Assembly (NCBI RefSeq): GCF_012849095.1
Contig: NZ_CP051680.1
Location: 5,704,001 to 5,768,000 of the forward strand
DNA from: Cohnella herbarum
Lineage (GTDB): Bacteria > Bacillota > Bacilli > Paenibacillales > Paenibacillaceae
Length of the DNA stretch: 64,000 bases
Reading direction: 5' to 3'
Below the pieces are notes generated by a model. It searched no databases, was not told where the DNA came from, and was given only the letters and a program-made list of their open reading frames with translations. Position numbers and translations under genes: made by a program. Below, in pieces: positions 1 to 8,154 of this stretch; the first letter of the stretch is position 1, and the number at the start of each line of letters is the position of its first letter.

Positions 1-105
1 GTCAAACAAATCGTGGATATCCATGAAGGAGAAATCCGGGCGGACGGAGCGCCGGACGGAGGTTCGGTATTCACCGTGAAGCTGCCGCTCGGGATGAGCC
101 CGTAA
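1..105 (+). CDS. Sensor histidine kinase, C-terminal end (partial)
   Basis: The window opens inside a gene whose last 34 codons are visible. They read VKQIVDIHEGEIRADG...GSVFTVKLPL, the usual end of a HATPase_c domain, where the last beta strands close the ATP-binding fold. The kinase would phosphorylate a response regulator that should lie upstream, outside the window. The gene ends at TAA and is followed by a good terminator at 135-168. Sensor type and ligand cannot be judged from this fragment. Confidence 0.8.
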   Translation, partial: VKQIVDIHEGEIRADGAPDGGSVFTVKLPLGMSP

Positions 106-134
106 CAACCGCATAGCACGTCTTACCTTCATAG

Positions 135-168
135 CAATCGGGGGCTTTCGGCCTCCGATTGTTTTTTT
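135..168 (+). terminator. Rho-independent terminator after the histidine kinase
   Basis: A 10-bp stem (CAATCGGGGG pairing with CCTCCGATTG) closes a short loop and is followed by seven T residues. It separates the kinase gene from the next gene. Confidence 0.85.
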
Positions 169-316
169 GTAATTCTCCATTCATTTTCAATTTAAATAAG
201 GCGAGTATAGTGTGCCTAGATGAAAGAAAAGGAGAGAGAGTTTACATGAATTAGCTAACCGTCGGAAGAGCAGTCACAGGTAGGAAAAACAATACGTTTA
301 CAGTTGGAGGAGAAAT

Positions 317-1348
317 ATGCGTCTATTTTTTCGTCGTTGGACAAAGCGCGCGGCCATCGCCCTCGCTATCCTTGCAATGGTTCTAGTCTTAATCGGCTCC
401 GTGTACGAACAATCGTCTCGCAATCGAGCCGCCGAAGATTTCCCGCCGCCTGGAAGGCTTGTGGACATAGGCGGTCGCCAGATCCACCTGAATTGCGAAG
501 GTCAAGGCACGCCGCTTGTCGTGCTCGAGGCGGGTGCCGACACCAGCGGGTCTGCGCTATGGCAACCCGTGCAGGAGCAGGTCGCCCGGTTCACGCGAGT
601 ATGCTCCTATGACCGGGCCGGCATTATGTGGAGCGATCCGGCTAAAGGTCAGCGCAACGGTCTCGCCATTGCTGAAGATTTTCACAAGGTTATGCGTGCC
701 GCGAATGAAAAACCGCCTTATCTTATGGTCGGTGCGTCGATGGGCGGCCCGTACGTCATGACGTTCACCAAGCATTACGGAAAAGAAGTCGCCGGGATGG
801 TTCTGGTCGATGCCTCGCATCCAGAACAGACCGCGCGCCTCGCTCGGGCCACCGGCGAGCCGGAAAGCGATCCGATTCCAATCGTGTTTCGAGCCCTTGC
901 GGCGGTTGCGTGGTCCGGTTTGCCAAGGCTCGTGCTTCCCGATGCCGAGGTCCCGGAGTTGCCGCCCCAGACGGCTAAAGCGATCACGGCCTATCAACCG
1001 ACATCGCTCAAGGCCGCCTTCGCGGAGGCAGCCGCATTCGAAGATTCGCTACGTGAAGCCGGAACATTCCGTACCCTCGGTAGCCTTCCCCTCGCCGTGC
1101 TCTCCAGAGGAAAGCCTTGGAGCGCTTTCAGCGAAACCGAACGGACCGCAAGCGGCCTCACGCGCGAACAGTTCGATCATGCGGAAGCGGCTTGGGCAAG
1201 CATGCAGGCCGAGCAGGCCGGCTGGTCTTCCAACAGCACGCATCAAGTTCTTGCAGACTCCAGCCACGTTATGCAGTTGGAGCGCCCGGACGCGATTATT
1301 GCCGCTATTAAGGACGTCGTCGGAAAGATAAAGAGCTCTCGAAGATAA
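317..1348 (+). CDS. Membrane-anchored alpha/beta hydrolase
   Basis: A 343-residue alpha/beta-hydrolase fold protein. A basic N-terminus (MRLFFRRWTKR) is followed by a hydrophobic segment at about 12-28, so the enzyme is probably tethered with its catalytic domain outside. The nucleophile elbow is GASMGG with Ser141. The late histidine is in DSSHVMQLERPD near residue 317, followed by the acidic/Pro pattern common in proline-iminopeptidase-like and haloperoxidase-like hydrolases. The SD GGAGGA at 306-311 fixes the ATG at 317. It sits alone between two terminators, so it is probably monocistronic. The substrate is unknown; esterase or lipase-like activity is the most that can be inferred. Confidence 0.85.
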   Translation: MRLFFRRWTKRAAIALAILAMVLVLIGSVYEQSSRNRAAEDFPPPGRLVDIGGRQIHLNCEGQGTPLVVLEAGADTSGSALWQPVQEQVARFTRVCSYDRAGIMWSDPAKGQRNGLAIAEDFHKVMRAANEKPPYLMVGASMGGPYVMTFTKHYGKEVAGMVLVDASHPEQTARLARATGEPESDPIPIVFRALAAVAWSGLPRLVLPDAEVPELPPQTAKAITAYQPTSLKAAFAEAAAFEDSLREAGTFRTLGSLPLAVLSRGKPWSAFSETERTASGLTREQFDHAEAAWASMQAEQAGWSSNSTHQVLADSSHVMQLERPDAIIAAIKDVVGKIKSSRR

Positions 1349-1405
1349 GTCTGCTGACCGGACCTCTACACGTACCGGCGCAAACGATTGATTGAGATTC
1401 GACAG

Positions 1406-1454
1406 AAAAAGGCCGAATTTGCCGCATTGCAAACGCAAATTCAGCCTTTTTTTG
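1406..1454. terminator. Bidirectional terminator between convergent genes
   Basis: An AAAAAGGCCGAATTTGC arm pairs with GCAAATTCAGCCTTTTT. There are A residues on the left and T residues on the right, so it can serve both the hydrolase (plus) and the dehydrogenase (minus) that converge here. Confidence 0.8.
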
Positions 1455-1460
1455 TTCTCA

Positions 1461-2402
1461 TTAGTCGGAATGTTCAATGAATACGGCTACCCCGCCTCTT
1501 TTGCGTCCCCTTTCGACATATTCATGTGCTTCTACAATTCGATCCATAGGATAGATTGCGTCTACGACCGGTTTAAAATGCCCGGCTTGGATTAGCGCTT
1601 TGATCTTCGCAAGACGCTCTGAATTCAATTCTAATTTTCCATCATCGATGGAGATATATTTACCTTTTGGTTTAAGCGACTTTTTGCATATTTCCTTCAA
1701 TTTAGAAGTTTTATATCTTCCGGCTGCATCGAGCACGAAGTCGTAGCGCTCGACGAGATTTACCGCATCGTCTTGGGCGTAATCAATCATTTTATCCGCA
1801 CCCAAAGCATGTATAAATTCCAAGTTTCGAGTGCTGCATACTCCGGTAACTTCAGCGCCGTAATATTTAGCCAGTTGTACGGCCGCGGTACCGGAAGTTC
1901 CCGAAGCTCCGAATATCAGCACCTGATGACCGGGTTTAATATTTCCTTCCTCAATGCGTTGTAACGCCAACAGTCCGCCATACGCGGCGGAGGTTGCCTC
2001 TTCGTAACTGATATTTTCGGGTTTTAGCGATAGACATCCGTGCATAGAGTCTGTTTCTCTCATGCATTTGTACTGGGCATAGGCTCCGAGTCCAAAACCC
2101 GTAACCCCATAAACTTGATCGCCCGGTTTAAACCGTTTGATGTCTTTGCCTATGGATTCGATTTCTCCTGCTAACACCATGCCTAGGATAGATTTTCTCG
2201 GTTTTGTTAGCCCTAAGAAGAGACGCATCGGCAGCCAAAACCGGAGCGGCAATTGCGAACCCCGAATGTAGATGTCGCTTGCGGTTACTGCCGTAGCGTA
2301 GATTTTAATGCATACTTCATCGTGCTGTGGAGAAGGTTTGTTTACTTCCTCGAGTCGAAGCACTTCCGGTGGGCCATATTTTGTACACACGACCGCTTTC
2401 AT
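1461..2402 (-). CDS. Medium-chain NAD(P)-dependent dehydrogenase/reductase (quinone-oxidoreductase-like)
   Basis: A 313-residue MDR-family oxidoreductase. The N-terminal GroES-like half (MKAVVCTKYGPPEVLRLEEV, GDQVYG) precedes a Rossmann half with the nucleotide-binding loop IFGASGTSGTAAVQLAKYYGA. The usual zinc-ligand pattern (GHE) is absent, so it resembles zinc-free quinone oxidoreductases rather than classical alcohol dehydrogenases. The frame opens further upstream at 2471, but the ATG at 2402 has the SD GGAAGGA and matches the family start. It is divergent from a TetR gene. Its promoter (TTGACT, 17 bp, TACAGT; 2573 down to 2545) overlaps the shared palindrome, so it is very likely the TetR target. 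The inducer is unknown. Confidence 0.85.
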   Translation of the reverse strand: MKAVVCTKYGPPEVLRLEEVNKPSPQHDEVCIKIYATAVTASDIYIRGSQLPLRFWLPMRLFLGLTKPRKSILGMVLAGEIESIGKDIKRFKPGDQVYGVTGFGLGAYAQYKCMRETDSMHGCLSLKPENISYEEATSAAYGGLLALQRIEEGNIKPGHQVLIFGASGTSGTAAVQLAKYYGAEVTGVCSTRNLEFIHALGADKMIDYAQDDAVNLVERYDFVLDAAGRYKTSKLKEICKKSLKPKGKYISIDDGKLELNSERLAKIKALIQAGHFKPVVDAIYPMDRIVEAHEYVERGRKRGGVAVFIEHSD

Positions 2403-2536
2403 GGAATCAATTCCTTCCGGGCTGTAATTTGAAACTTTTGACCAGAATGTAAATACCGGCAAAAAACTCAAAGGGGATATACGGAAGATACGGATCTCTC
2501 CAACCGCAAGGAATGGTATTGAATTTATTCCAAACT

Positions 2537-2573
2537 TTAATTACACTGTACAGTGTAATTAATAAACAGTCAA
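2537..2573 (-). promoter_or_regulatory. Dehydrogenase promoter overlapping a 26-bp TetR operator palindrome
   Basis: Positions 2537-2562 form a perfect 26-bp palindrome, half-site TTAATTACACTGT. On the minus strand, -35 TTGACT (2573-2568) and -10 TACAGT (2550-2545) are exactly 17 bp apart. The -10 lies inside the palindrome, so a bound repressor would block the promoter. The palindrome also lies 75 bp upstream of the divergent TetR start, which fits autoregulation. Confidence 0.75.
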
Positions 2574-2635
2574 TGCGTAATTACGCTACATATTGTTGTT
2601 TATTTGATGTCATTTTGAGAGGATTATACGAAGAT

Positions 2636-3253
2636 ATGAACGTACCCGCTCCCAAGAAAAGAGATACAAGCAAGAAGCGTGAACTCATACTTAGCAGAGC
2701 CATGGAAGTGTTTGCCGAACTGGGTTACGACAATACAAGCATGGATCGGATCGCTGATTTCGCAGGGGTTTCCAAACGCACGGTCTATAATCACTTTTTG
2801 AATAAAGAGAATCTTTTTCAAGAGGTGATTGCCATGTTTCTCAAGGAGCAACAAGTTCTGAAGCAAATTAGCTACGATCCTGCAAGATCGTTGGAAGATC
2901 AATTAACGGCATTTGCGAATGCCGAGTTGTTTTTGATTAACAGTCCCTCAAGGCTCGGATTATCGCGCGTGCTTACTTCCGTTTTTATTAGAGATATCGA
3001 CTACGCGAGAATGACCAGGGCGAAGTACGCTTCTCCTCATGAACTGTTAATAAAGTGGCTTATTGCTGCACACAAAGACAACAAACTTCATATAGACAAT
3101 CCATCGCTTGCCGCGCGGGTGTTTTACGCCATGATCGAAGGCGCTCTCACTTGGCCGGCGTTATTCCAACAGGGGATAAACACTGAAGCCGTCAAACCTC
3201 TGATGGACGAGCTTATATATACTTTCCTAACGAGATATCGCAAAGTCGTATAG
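2636..3253 (+). CDS. TetR/AcrR-family transcriptional regulator
   Basis: A 205-residue repressor. The N-terminal helix-turn-helix is clear (MEVFAELGYDNTSMDRIADFAGVSKRTVYNHF cut across residues 23-54), followed by an all-helical ligand/dimer domain. The open frame begins at 2513, inside and downstream of the palindromic operator. The ATG at 2636 gives a normal TetR length, with GAGAGG some 13 bases upstream as a weak SD. It is divergent from the dehydrogenase and probably represses both genes. The ligand domain is not of a type I recognise. Confidence 0.88.
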   Translation: MNVPAPKKRDTSKKRELILSRAMEVFAELGYDNTSMDRIADFAGVSKRTVYNHFLNKENLFQEVIAMFLKEQQVLKQISYDPARSLEDQLTAFANAELFLINSPSRLGLSRVLTSVFIRDIDYARMTRAKYASPHELLIKWLIAAHKDNKLHIDNPSLAARVFYAMIEGALTWPALFQQGINTEAVKPLMDELIYTFLTRYRKVV

Positions 3254-3309
3254 CAAACTTCGGCGAACGTCTTTTGTTCTGTTGTACACCAAAAGGGAGG
3301 TAATAAGCC

Positions 3310-3378
3310 ATGACGAAAGAACCCGGCAAGAAGAGAACGGACTCGGCTTCTAGCTGGTCCTCCCCTAGCTACCGATAA
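3310..3378 (+). CDS. Small ORF, 22 residues, unknown
   Basis: A short frame encodes MTKEPGKKRTDSASSWSSPS plus two residues, directly behind a very strong SD (AAAGGGAGG, 3292-3300). The product is basic at the front and Ser-rich at the back, with no membrane segment or signal. It lies alone between the TetR gene and the cyclase gene. The SD is the main reason to take it seriously. It could be a small spore-type protein or a leader peptide, but I do not recognise it. Confidence 0.45.
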   Translation: MTKEPGKKRTDSASSWSSPSYR

Positions 3379-3524
3379 ATATTGATAAGTGCGTCGTCCG
3401 CAGCCCATGCTCATCTAGGCAAATGATTGAAAATCAGCCTGCTAGGTGAAAACCTCTGCCAAAGGATCACACCGTACATAGTATGAGCCAACTAAGGTGT
3501 GAACGCCTGTTTCGGGGTGCAACT

Positions 3525-5387
3525 ATGGAGCTGCTGGAGAGAGTACGATTAGAAATCGAACGTTACATCAGCCGTCTGAAGACGGAACAACAGGCGAACG
3601 GGTCTTGGAAGTATTGTTTCGAAGCAGGACCCGTGACAGATGCCTATATGATGATTCTCTTAAGCACCCTTAACAGCCCAGACAAAGAGCTTATTCCCTT
3701 GCTCGGCCGGCGCTTGCTGAACAAACAGGCAGCGAATGGATCATGGAAGCAGTACGACGATGATGAAGGTCATCTCTCTTCTACGATCGAGGCTTATACC
3801 GGGCTGTTGCTATCTGGTTATTCAGATCGACATGACCGGCATATGAAGTTGGCGGAAGCCTTTATCCTCCGTAACGGCGGAATTGAGAATGCTCATATTT
3901 CCACCAAGTTCATGCTGGCTTTAAATCGACTTTATCCCTGGCCAGCTTTTTATCCGATTCCGTTATTCTTGCTGCATATCCCTAAGTTTATCCCCTTTAG
4001 CTTTTACAGATGGAGCACCTATGTTCGCACTCATTTTGCCCCCGTATTGATTCTTTGCCACCGAAAATTCTCGCTTAGGAAGCCATCCGCACCGGACATT
4101 ACCCACTTATTCGTAACTCGTAAACACAAAAAGCTGGATACAAAGAGCCGTTGGCTACATGCGTTCTCGGAACGATGGTCAGCCAACCCTGTCTCTAAGG
4201 CGGCAATTAAGAAAGCGGAGCGTTATATGCTGCAAAATATAGAACAGGACGGCACTTTAAGCAGTTATGCGAGCGCTACCTTTTTCATGATTTATGCGTT
4301 ACTGTCTCTCGGCTACGAGCATGATTCTCCTGTTATTCAGCATGCTATTCAGGGGTTAACCTCTTTTGGACACCAATTAAACGATGAGGCCCATATTCAG
4401 AACTCTCCTTCTACGGTATGGGACACGGCGCTGATTTGTCATTCTTTACAGGAAGCGGGACTAACGACGGAAGATCCGGCGATTCAGAATGCTGCTCAAT
4501 ATTTACTTGACCTTCGGCAAAGAGATCTGAGGGAGGGGGGAGGAGACAACCTTGCTCGCCTCGCGGGAGGATGGGGATTTTCTGAAAGCAGCGTCGCAAT
4601 TCCGGACGTGGATGATACGCAGGCCGTTTTGCGGGCGCTTACGCGGTTTGCAGACCAGCAATTAGATTATCGGGGGGCGTGGAGAACGGGAGTTAACTGG
4701 TTGTTAGGAATGCAAAATGATGATGGAGGCTGGGCCGCCTTTGAAAAGAACAGCATCCCATCTATGAATCGCTTATTCCGCATACAGAACTTTGCGGATA
4801 CGGCTGTAGATCCTTCTGCTGCGGATGTAACGGGTCGTACCCTTGAATTTATGGGCAGTCACTTGAAATTGACAATGACTCATCTCCGGGTTCAAGACAG
4901 CGTGCACTGGCTTATCAAAAATCAAAAAAAAGATGGATCATGGTACGGTCGGTGGGGAATTTCTTATATCTATGGGACATGGGCCGCGGTCACCGGAATG
5001 AGAGCAGTCGGGATGTCTGCCGATCATCCGATCATTCGACAAGCGATCGACTGGCTGTTAAAGATCAGGCAATCGGACGGCGGGTGGGGCGAGTCTTGCA
5101 AGAGCGATATACGCAAAAGGTATGTTCCTGCTCCCTACTCTACGGTTGTTCATACGGCTTGGGCACTCGATACCCTCATTGCCGTCCATGATCAGCCAAC
5201 CGATGAGATCGACAAAGGACTGATCAACTTATTGGAATGGAACAGGCAGAAAAGCGAACGATCAACGTACCCGACCGGTGCCGGCCTGCCCGGGCATTTC
5301 TATATTCATTATCACAGTTATCCCCATATTTGGCCCTTGCTTACGTTAAGCCACTACATGAAGAAATACAAAGGCTACTGCTTATAA
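3525..5387 (+). CDS. sqhC: Sporulenol synthase / squalene-hopene cyclase family polyprenyl cyclase
   Basis: A 620-residue terpenoid cyclase with repeated QW-type motifs (e.g. QNDDGGWAAFE, QKKDGSWYGRWG, QSDGGWGESCK). The protonating DXDD motif is DVDD at 361-364. From memory, long stretches match Bacillus subtilis SqhC (sporulenol synthase; e.g. SWYGRWG-YIYGTWAA-TGM, GWGESCKS, FYIRYHSYP-like end), which cyclises tetraprenyl-beta-curcumene in spore membranes. Length also matches that enzyme. It should be a monotopic membrane protein. The start at 3525 has GGGGTG five bases upstream; an in-frame ATG at 3483 has no good SD. The C35 synthase (YtpB type) is not nearby, so the substrate is inferred. 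Two small unknown ORFs flank it. Confidence 0.88.
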   Translation: MELLERVRLEIERYISRLKTEQQANGSWKYCFEAGPVTDAYMMILLSTLNSPDKELIPLLGRRLLNKQAANGSWKQYDDDEGHLSSTIEAYTGLLLSGYSDRHDRHMKLAEAFILRNGGIENAHISTKFMLALNRLYPWPAFYPIPLFLLHIPKFIPFSFYRWSTYVRTHFAPVLILCHRKFSLRKPSAPDITHLFVTRKHKKLDTKSRWLHAFSERWSANPVSKAAIKKAERYMLQNIEQDGTLSSYASATFFMIYALLSLGYEHDSPVIQHAIQGLTSFGHQLNDEAHIQNSPSTVWDTALICHSLQEAGLTTEDPAIQNAAQYLLDLRQRDLREGGGDNLARLAGGWGFSESSVAIPDVDDTQAVLRALTRFADQQLDYRGAWRTGVNWLLGMQNDDGGWAAFEKNSIPSMNRLFRIQNFADTAVDPSAADVTGRTLEFMGSHLKLTMTHLRVQDSVHWLIKNQKKDGSWYGRWGISYIYGTWAAVTGMRAVGMSADHPIIRQAIDWLLKIRQSDGGWGESCKSDIRKRYVPAPYSTVVHTAWALDTLIAVHDQPTDEIDKGLINLLEWNRQKSERSTYPTGAGLPGHFYIHYHSYPHIWPLLTLSHYMKKYKGYCL

Positions 5388-5524
5388 TCAATTTCACTTA
5401 TACGAGAAAGCAGCCCTGCCCCCTTTCTGGACATTCACATATGCTAGACTAACCGCCACAAAGCGGGAGAAAGCCGTTGATGGTGAGAAAGACGATTAAT
5501 ACGAAAGGAGAAATTGGAGATACT

Positions 5525-5806
5525 ATGGCTTATCTTGACCCGTATTTAATGAGAACGTTTCGGTGCAGATTCATGAATCCTATGAATTTTCACCGTGTTT
5601 GCGGAATTCTTAGGTCTCATCGATCTCAAGATTTAAGAGACCACGGTAAATGTTGCCAGATGATTGATAGGCTATCCGATTGTTTGGGAGTGCCGGTCAC
5701 ACCCGAACAAAGAGAGAACGCAGCCCAATGGCTGATGAATTGCTCTGTTGATCCTGAAAATCCTTGCCATCGTAGACGGATGTGGAGTTTAATCCATGGA
5801 TTTTGA
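5525..5806 (+). CDS. Conserved-looking small hypothetical protein, Cys/Arg-rich
   Basis: A 93-residue protein, MAYLDPYLMRTFRCRFMNPM onwards, with no signal or membrane segment. It has cysteines at about residues 14, 22, 40, 41, 49, 70 and 78 and many Arg/His, and it looks like a compact helical domain. Two SD-like runs (AAGGAG 5505-5510, GGAG) precede the ATG at 5525; an earlier in-frame ATG at 5477 is poorly placed. It lies 140 bp behind the cyclase and ahead of a terminator, so it may be cotranscribed with it. I do not recognise the family. The Cys pattern could bind metal, but no classic zinc-finger spacing is evident. Confidence 0.65.
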   Translation: MAYLDPYLMRTFRCRFMNPMNFHRVCGILRSHRSQDLRDHGKCCQMIDRLSDCLGVPVTPEQRENAAQWLMNCSVDPENPCHRRRMWSLIHGF

Positions 5807-5827
5807 TATCCTGATATGAGCACATGG

Positions 5828-5867
5828 AAGCCCGCCCTCATCTTGATTACTAGGTGGGGGCTTTTTA
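5828..5867 (+). terminator. Rho-independent terminator
   Basis: AAGCCCGCC pairs with GGTGGGGGCTT (one mismatch) and is followed by TTTTT. It closes the cyclase/small-protein unit. Confidence 0.65.
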
Positions 5868-5972
5868 ATATGTACAATTGCACCTTATTAGCCTGGGCTC
5901 GATGCAAACTGAAAGCGCTTCCGGTTGAGGGTGGATCGAAGATCATGCCCATTTTTCAAGGCACCTCCTTAA

Positions 5973-6027
5973 CAAGGTAATGTAATTAAAATAGTACCTT
6001 GACAGTCACAGTAGTGTGTCGTATCAT
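5973..6027 (+). promoter_or_regulatory. PadR-operon promoter with inverted-repeat operator candidate
   Basis: -35 TTGACA (5999-6004) and -10 TATCAT (6022-6027) are 17 bp apart, a near-consensus sigma-A promoter. A 7-bp inverted repeat, CAAGGTA (5973-5979) and TACCTTG (5995-6001), reaches into the -35, as expected for an autoregulating PadR repressor. Confidence 0.7.
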
Positions 6028-6048
6028 GCAGATATGGAGGGTGATTGT

Positions 6049-6378
6049 ATGAGCGAGAACAAAATCACATCCGACCTGCTGCGCGGACATACGGATACGA
6101 TGATTTTAAGGCTCTTGTCGGAAGCTGACCGCTACGGCTACGAGATTGTCAAACTGATTGCCGAGCGCTCGGATGGCGAGTATGAATTAAAGGAAGCGAC
6201 GATGTACTCCAGTGTCCGCCGGCTTGAGGTCGACGGTGATATTGAGTGGTATTGGGGAGATGAATCGCAGGGCGGACGGCGTAAATATTTCAGGATTACC
6301 GAAAAGGGCAAGACGACTTACGAACGCAACAAAAGCAACTGGGAGTACGCAAAGCGCGTGCTTGAAAACTTACTATAG
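6049..6378 (+). CDS. PadR-family transcriptional regulator
   Basis: A 109-residue PadR-type winged helix, starting MSENKITSDLLRGHTDTMIL and continuing through the YGYEIVKLI helix, the wing (GGRRKYFRITEKGK) and a short C-terminal dimerisation helix. The start at 6049 follows the SD GGAGGG (6036-6041). It is the first gene of an operon with two pentapeptide-repeat proteins and an ABC exporter. PadR repressors next to ABC-2 exporters commonly respond to the drug or lipid-active compound exported; the ligand here is unknown. The operator candidate at 5973-6001 supports autoregulation. Confidence 0.9.
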   Translation: MSENKITSDLLRGHTDTMILRLLSEADRYGYEIVKLIAERSDGEYELKEATMYSSVRRLEVDGDIEWYWGDESQGGRRKYFRITEKGKTTYERNKSNWEYAKRVLENLL

Positions 6379-6392
6379 GGAGAGTTGATGTA

Positions 6393-7256
6393 ATGAACGA
6401 GAAATTGACCACCTATTTGAACGGTGTTTTCGCACCTTACGACGGAGTAAAAAGCGTCACCGAATTAAAGGCCGATCTGCTCTCCGATTTGCAGGAGCGG
6501 TATCGTGAACTCAAAGCCCAAGGCAAGGACGATCAAACCGCTTTTGAGATGACCATTGACAGCATCGGCGACATTGAGCAAACGGTGCAGGAGGTCGCTA
6601 ACGTCTCCCGATCGCTGGAACGGCAGGTGGTGACAAACTTTAGCGGAAGCAATCTAGCTCAGAGCGATTTTGCAGGCGTTACTGCCCGTAAAGGACTGTT
6701 TAAGGGGAGCGCGCTTCACGGTTCAGACTTTTCGGGCGCGGATTTGACCGGCAGTTCGTTTAAGAGCAGCGACGTACGCGAAGCCAACTTTGACGGAGCG
6801 AATCTGACGGATTGCAGCCTGTCCGCGCTTGATCTCGCAAATGCAAGCTTCAATAAGACGATCCTTGTACGAACCGATTTCAGCAAGTCGTGGCTGGCCG
6901 GAGCCAAATTCATAGGCGTAAAACTAACCGACGTCAAGCTGAACCTGACCGACCTTAGTAAAACAATCTTTGAAAACTGTATCTTTGACGGAGTGGAGTT
7001 CAAATCTTCCAATCTGGGAGGGCTGTATTTGGACGGTCAAACCTTTATCGGCGTCAAGTTTGACAAGTCGGCATTAAACGAAGTTTCGTTTAAGGGCGCG
7101 ACACTCAAGAACGTATCTTTTCCGACTTCTTCGTTGTCTAAAAAATATTTCCGTGTTATCAAAACCGTCTGCTTTGACGGTGCAATGATGGATAAGTTGA
7201 CCTATGCTTCGCTAAAAGGCATGGATGCCGATGTGTCAAAAGTAACGGTTATCTAA
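6393..7256 (+). CDS. Pentapeptide-repeat protein with HAAS/DUF1700-like N-terminal domain (copy 1)
   Basis: A 287-residue protein. Residues 1-75 form a helical domain (MNEKLTTYLNGVFAPYDGVK..., SDLQERYRELKAQGKDDQTA, IGDIEQTVQEV) like the HAAS/DUF1700 domains found beside PadR regulators. From about residue 83 the chain is A(D/N)Lxx-type pentapeptide repeats (SDFAGV, ADLTGSSF, ANFDGANLTDCSL), predicted to fold as a right-handed quadrilateral beta helix. No signal peptide or membrane segment, so cytoplasmic. The gene starts 15 bp after padR with SD GGGAG. It is a tandem paralogue of the next gene. Its role is unknown; regulation or self-protection linked to the exporter is an inference. Confidence 0.82.
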   Translation: MNEKLTTYLNGVFAPYDGVKSVTELKADLLSDLQERYRELKAQGKDDQTAFEMTIDSIGDIEQTVQEVANVSRSLERQVVTNFSGSNLAQSDFAGVTARKGLFKGSALHGSDFSGADLTGSSFKSSDVREANFDGANLTDCSLSALDLANASFNKTILVRTDFSKSWLAGAKFIGVKLTDVKLNLTDLSKTIFENCIFDGVEFKSSNLGGLYLDGQTFIGVKFDKSALNEVSFKGATLKNVSFPTSSLSKKYFRVIKTVCFDGAMMDKLTYASLKGMDADVSKVTVI

Positions 7257-7270
7257 GGAGAGTTGATAGG

Positions 7271-8140
7271 ATGAATGAGAAAATAACCAACTATTTGAAC
7301 GGCGTTTTCTCATCGTACGATGAGGTAAAAAGCGTCACCGAATTAAAGGCTGATCTGCACTCCGATTTGCAGGAGCGGTATCGTGAACTCAAAGCCGAAG
7401 GCAAGGACGATCAAACAGCCTTTGAGATGACCATTGACAGCATTGGCGACATTGAGCAAACGGTACAGGAGGTCGCTAACGTCTCCCGATCGCTGGAGCG
7501 GCAGGTGCGGATAAACCTGAGTGCGATCGATCTTCAAGGGAGTGACTTCGCGGACGTTACTTTACACAAAGGAGAATTCAAAGCGGCCGAGTTGCGCGGA
7601 GCCGACTTTGCCGGCGCCGAGTTGACCGGAACCTCGTTTGCAATCAGCAATGTGCGGGAAGCCAATTTTGACGGCGCAAATCTGACAGACTGCACCTTTT
7701 CCCTCACTGATCTTACGGATGCGAGCTTCCGCAAATCCGTCCTTGTACGTACCGACTTCAGCAAGTCGTCGCTGGATGGAACAAAATTTACGGACGTAAA
7801 ACTGACCGACGTGAAGTTAAGCATGATCGACCTTAGACAAACAATTTTTGATCGTTGTATCTTTACCGGCGTCGATTTCAAATCTTCCGACCTGCGGGGA
7901 ATGCGTTTTGACGGGTACACCTTCATAGGTGTCAAGTTTGACAAGTCTGCACTGAAAGACGCTTCGTTTAGTGGAGCGATACTCAAGAATGTGTCATTCC
8001 GACTACCTTTTTCTATGACGAACAAATCTTACCGTGATTTCCAAACCGTCTGCTTTGACGGCGCGACGATGGATAAGCTGACTTATGCGGCGCTTAAAGG
8101 CTTATGGGTCGTTGATTTGTCAAAAGTAACGGTTATCTAA
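7271..8140 (+). CDS. Pentapeptide-repeat protein with HAAS/DUF1700-like N-terminal domain (copy 2)
   Basis: A 289-residue paralogue of the preceding protein. The first 75 residues are almost unchanged between copies, while the pentapeptide region (GSDFADV, ADFAGAELTG, ANFDGANLTDCTF, TDASF) has diverged much more. Both copies end in nearly the same tail (VCFDGA-MDKLTYA-LKG...LSKVTVI), and the intergenic SD (AAGGAGAGTTGAT) is similar. This points to a tandem duplication with constraint on the interaction domain and freedom in the beta helix. Copy 2 is followed 14 bp later by the exporter ATPase, so all five genes are probably cotranscribed. Confidence 0.82.
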   Translation: MNEKITNYLNGVFSSYDEVKSVTELKADLHSDLQERYRELKAEGKDDQTAFEMTIDSIGDIEQTVQEVANVSRSLERQVRINLSAIDLQGSDFADVTLHKGEFKAAELRGADFAGAELTGTSFAISNVREANFDGANLTDCTFSLTDLTDASFRKSVLVRTDFSKSSLDGTKFTDVKLTDVKLSMIDLRQTIFDRCIFTGVDFKSSDLRGMRFDGYTFIGVKFDKSALKDASFSGAILKNVSFRLPFSMTNKSYRDFQTVCFDGATMDKLTYAALKGLWVVDLSKVTVI

Positions 8141-8154
8141 GGGAGGGGAACAGT

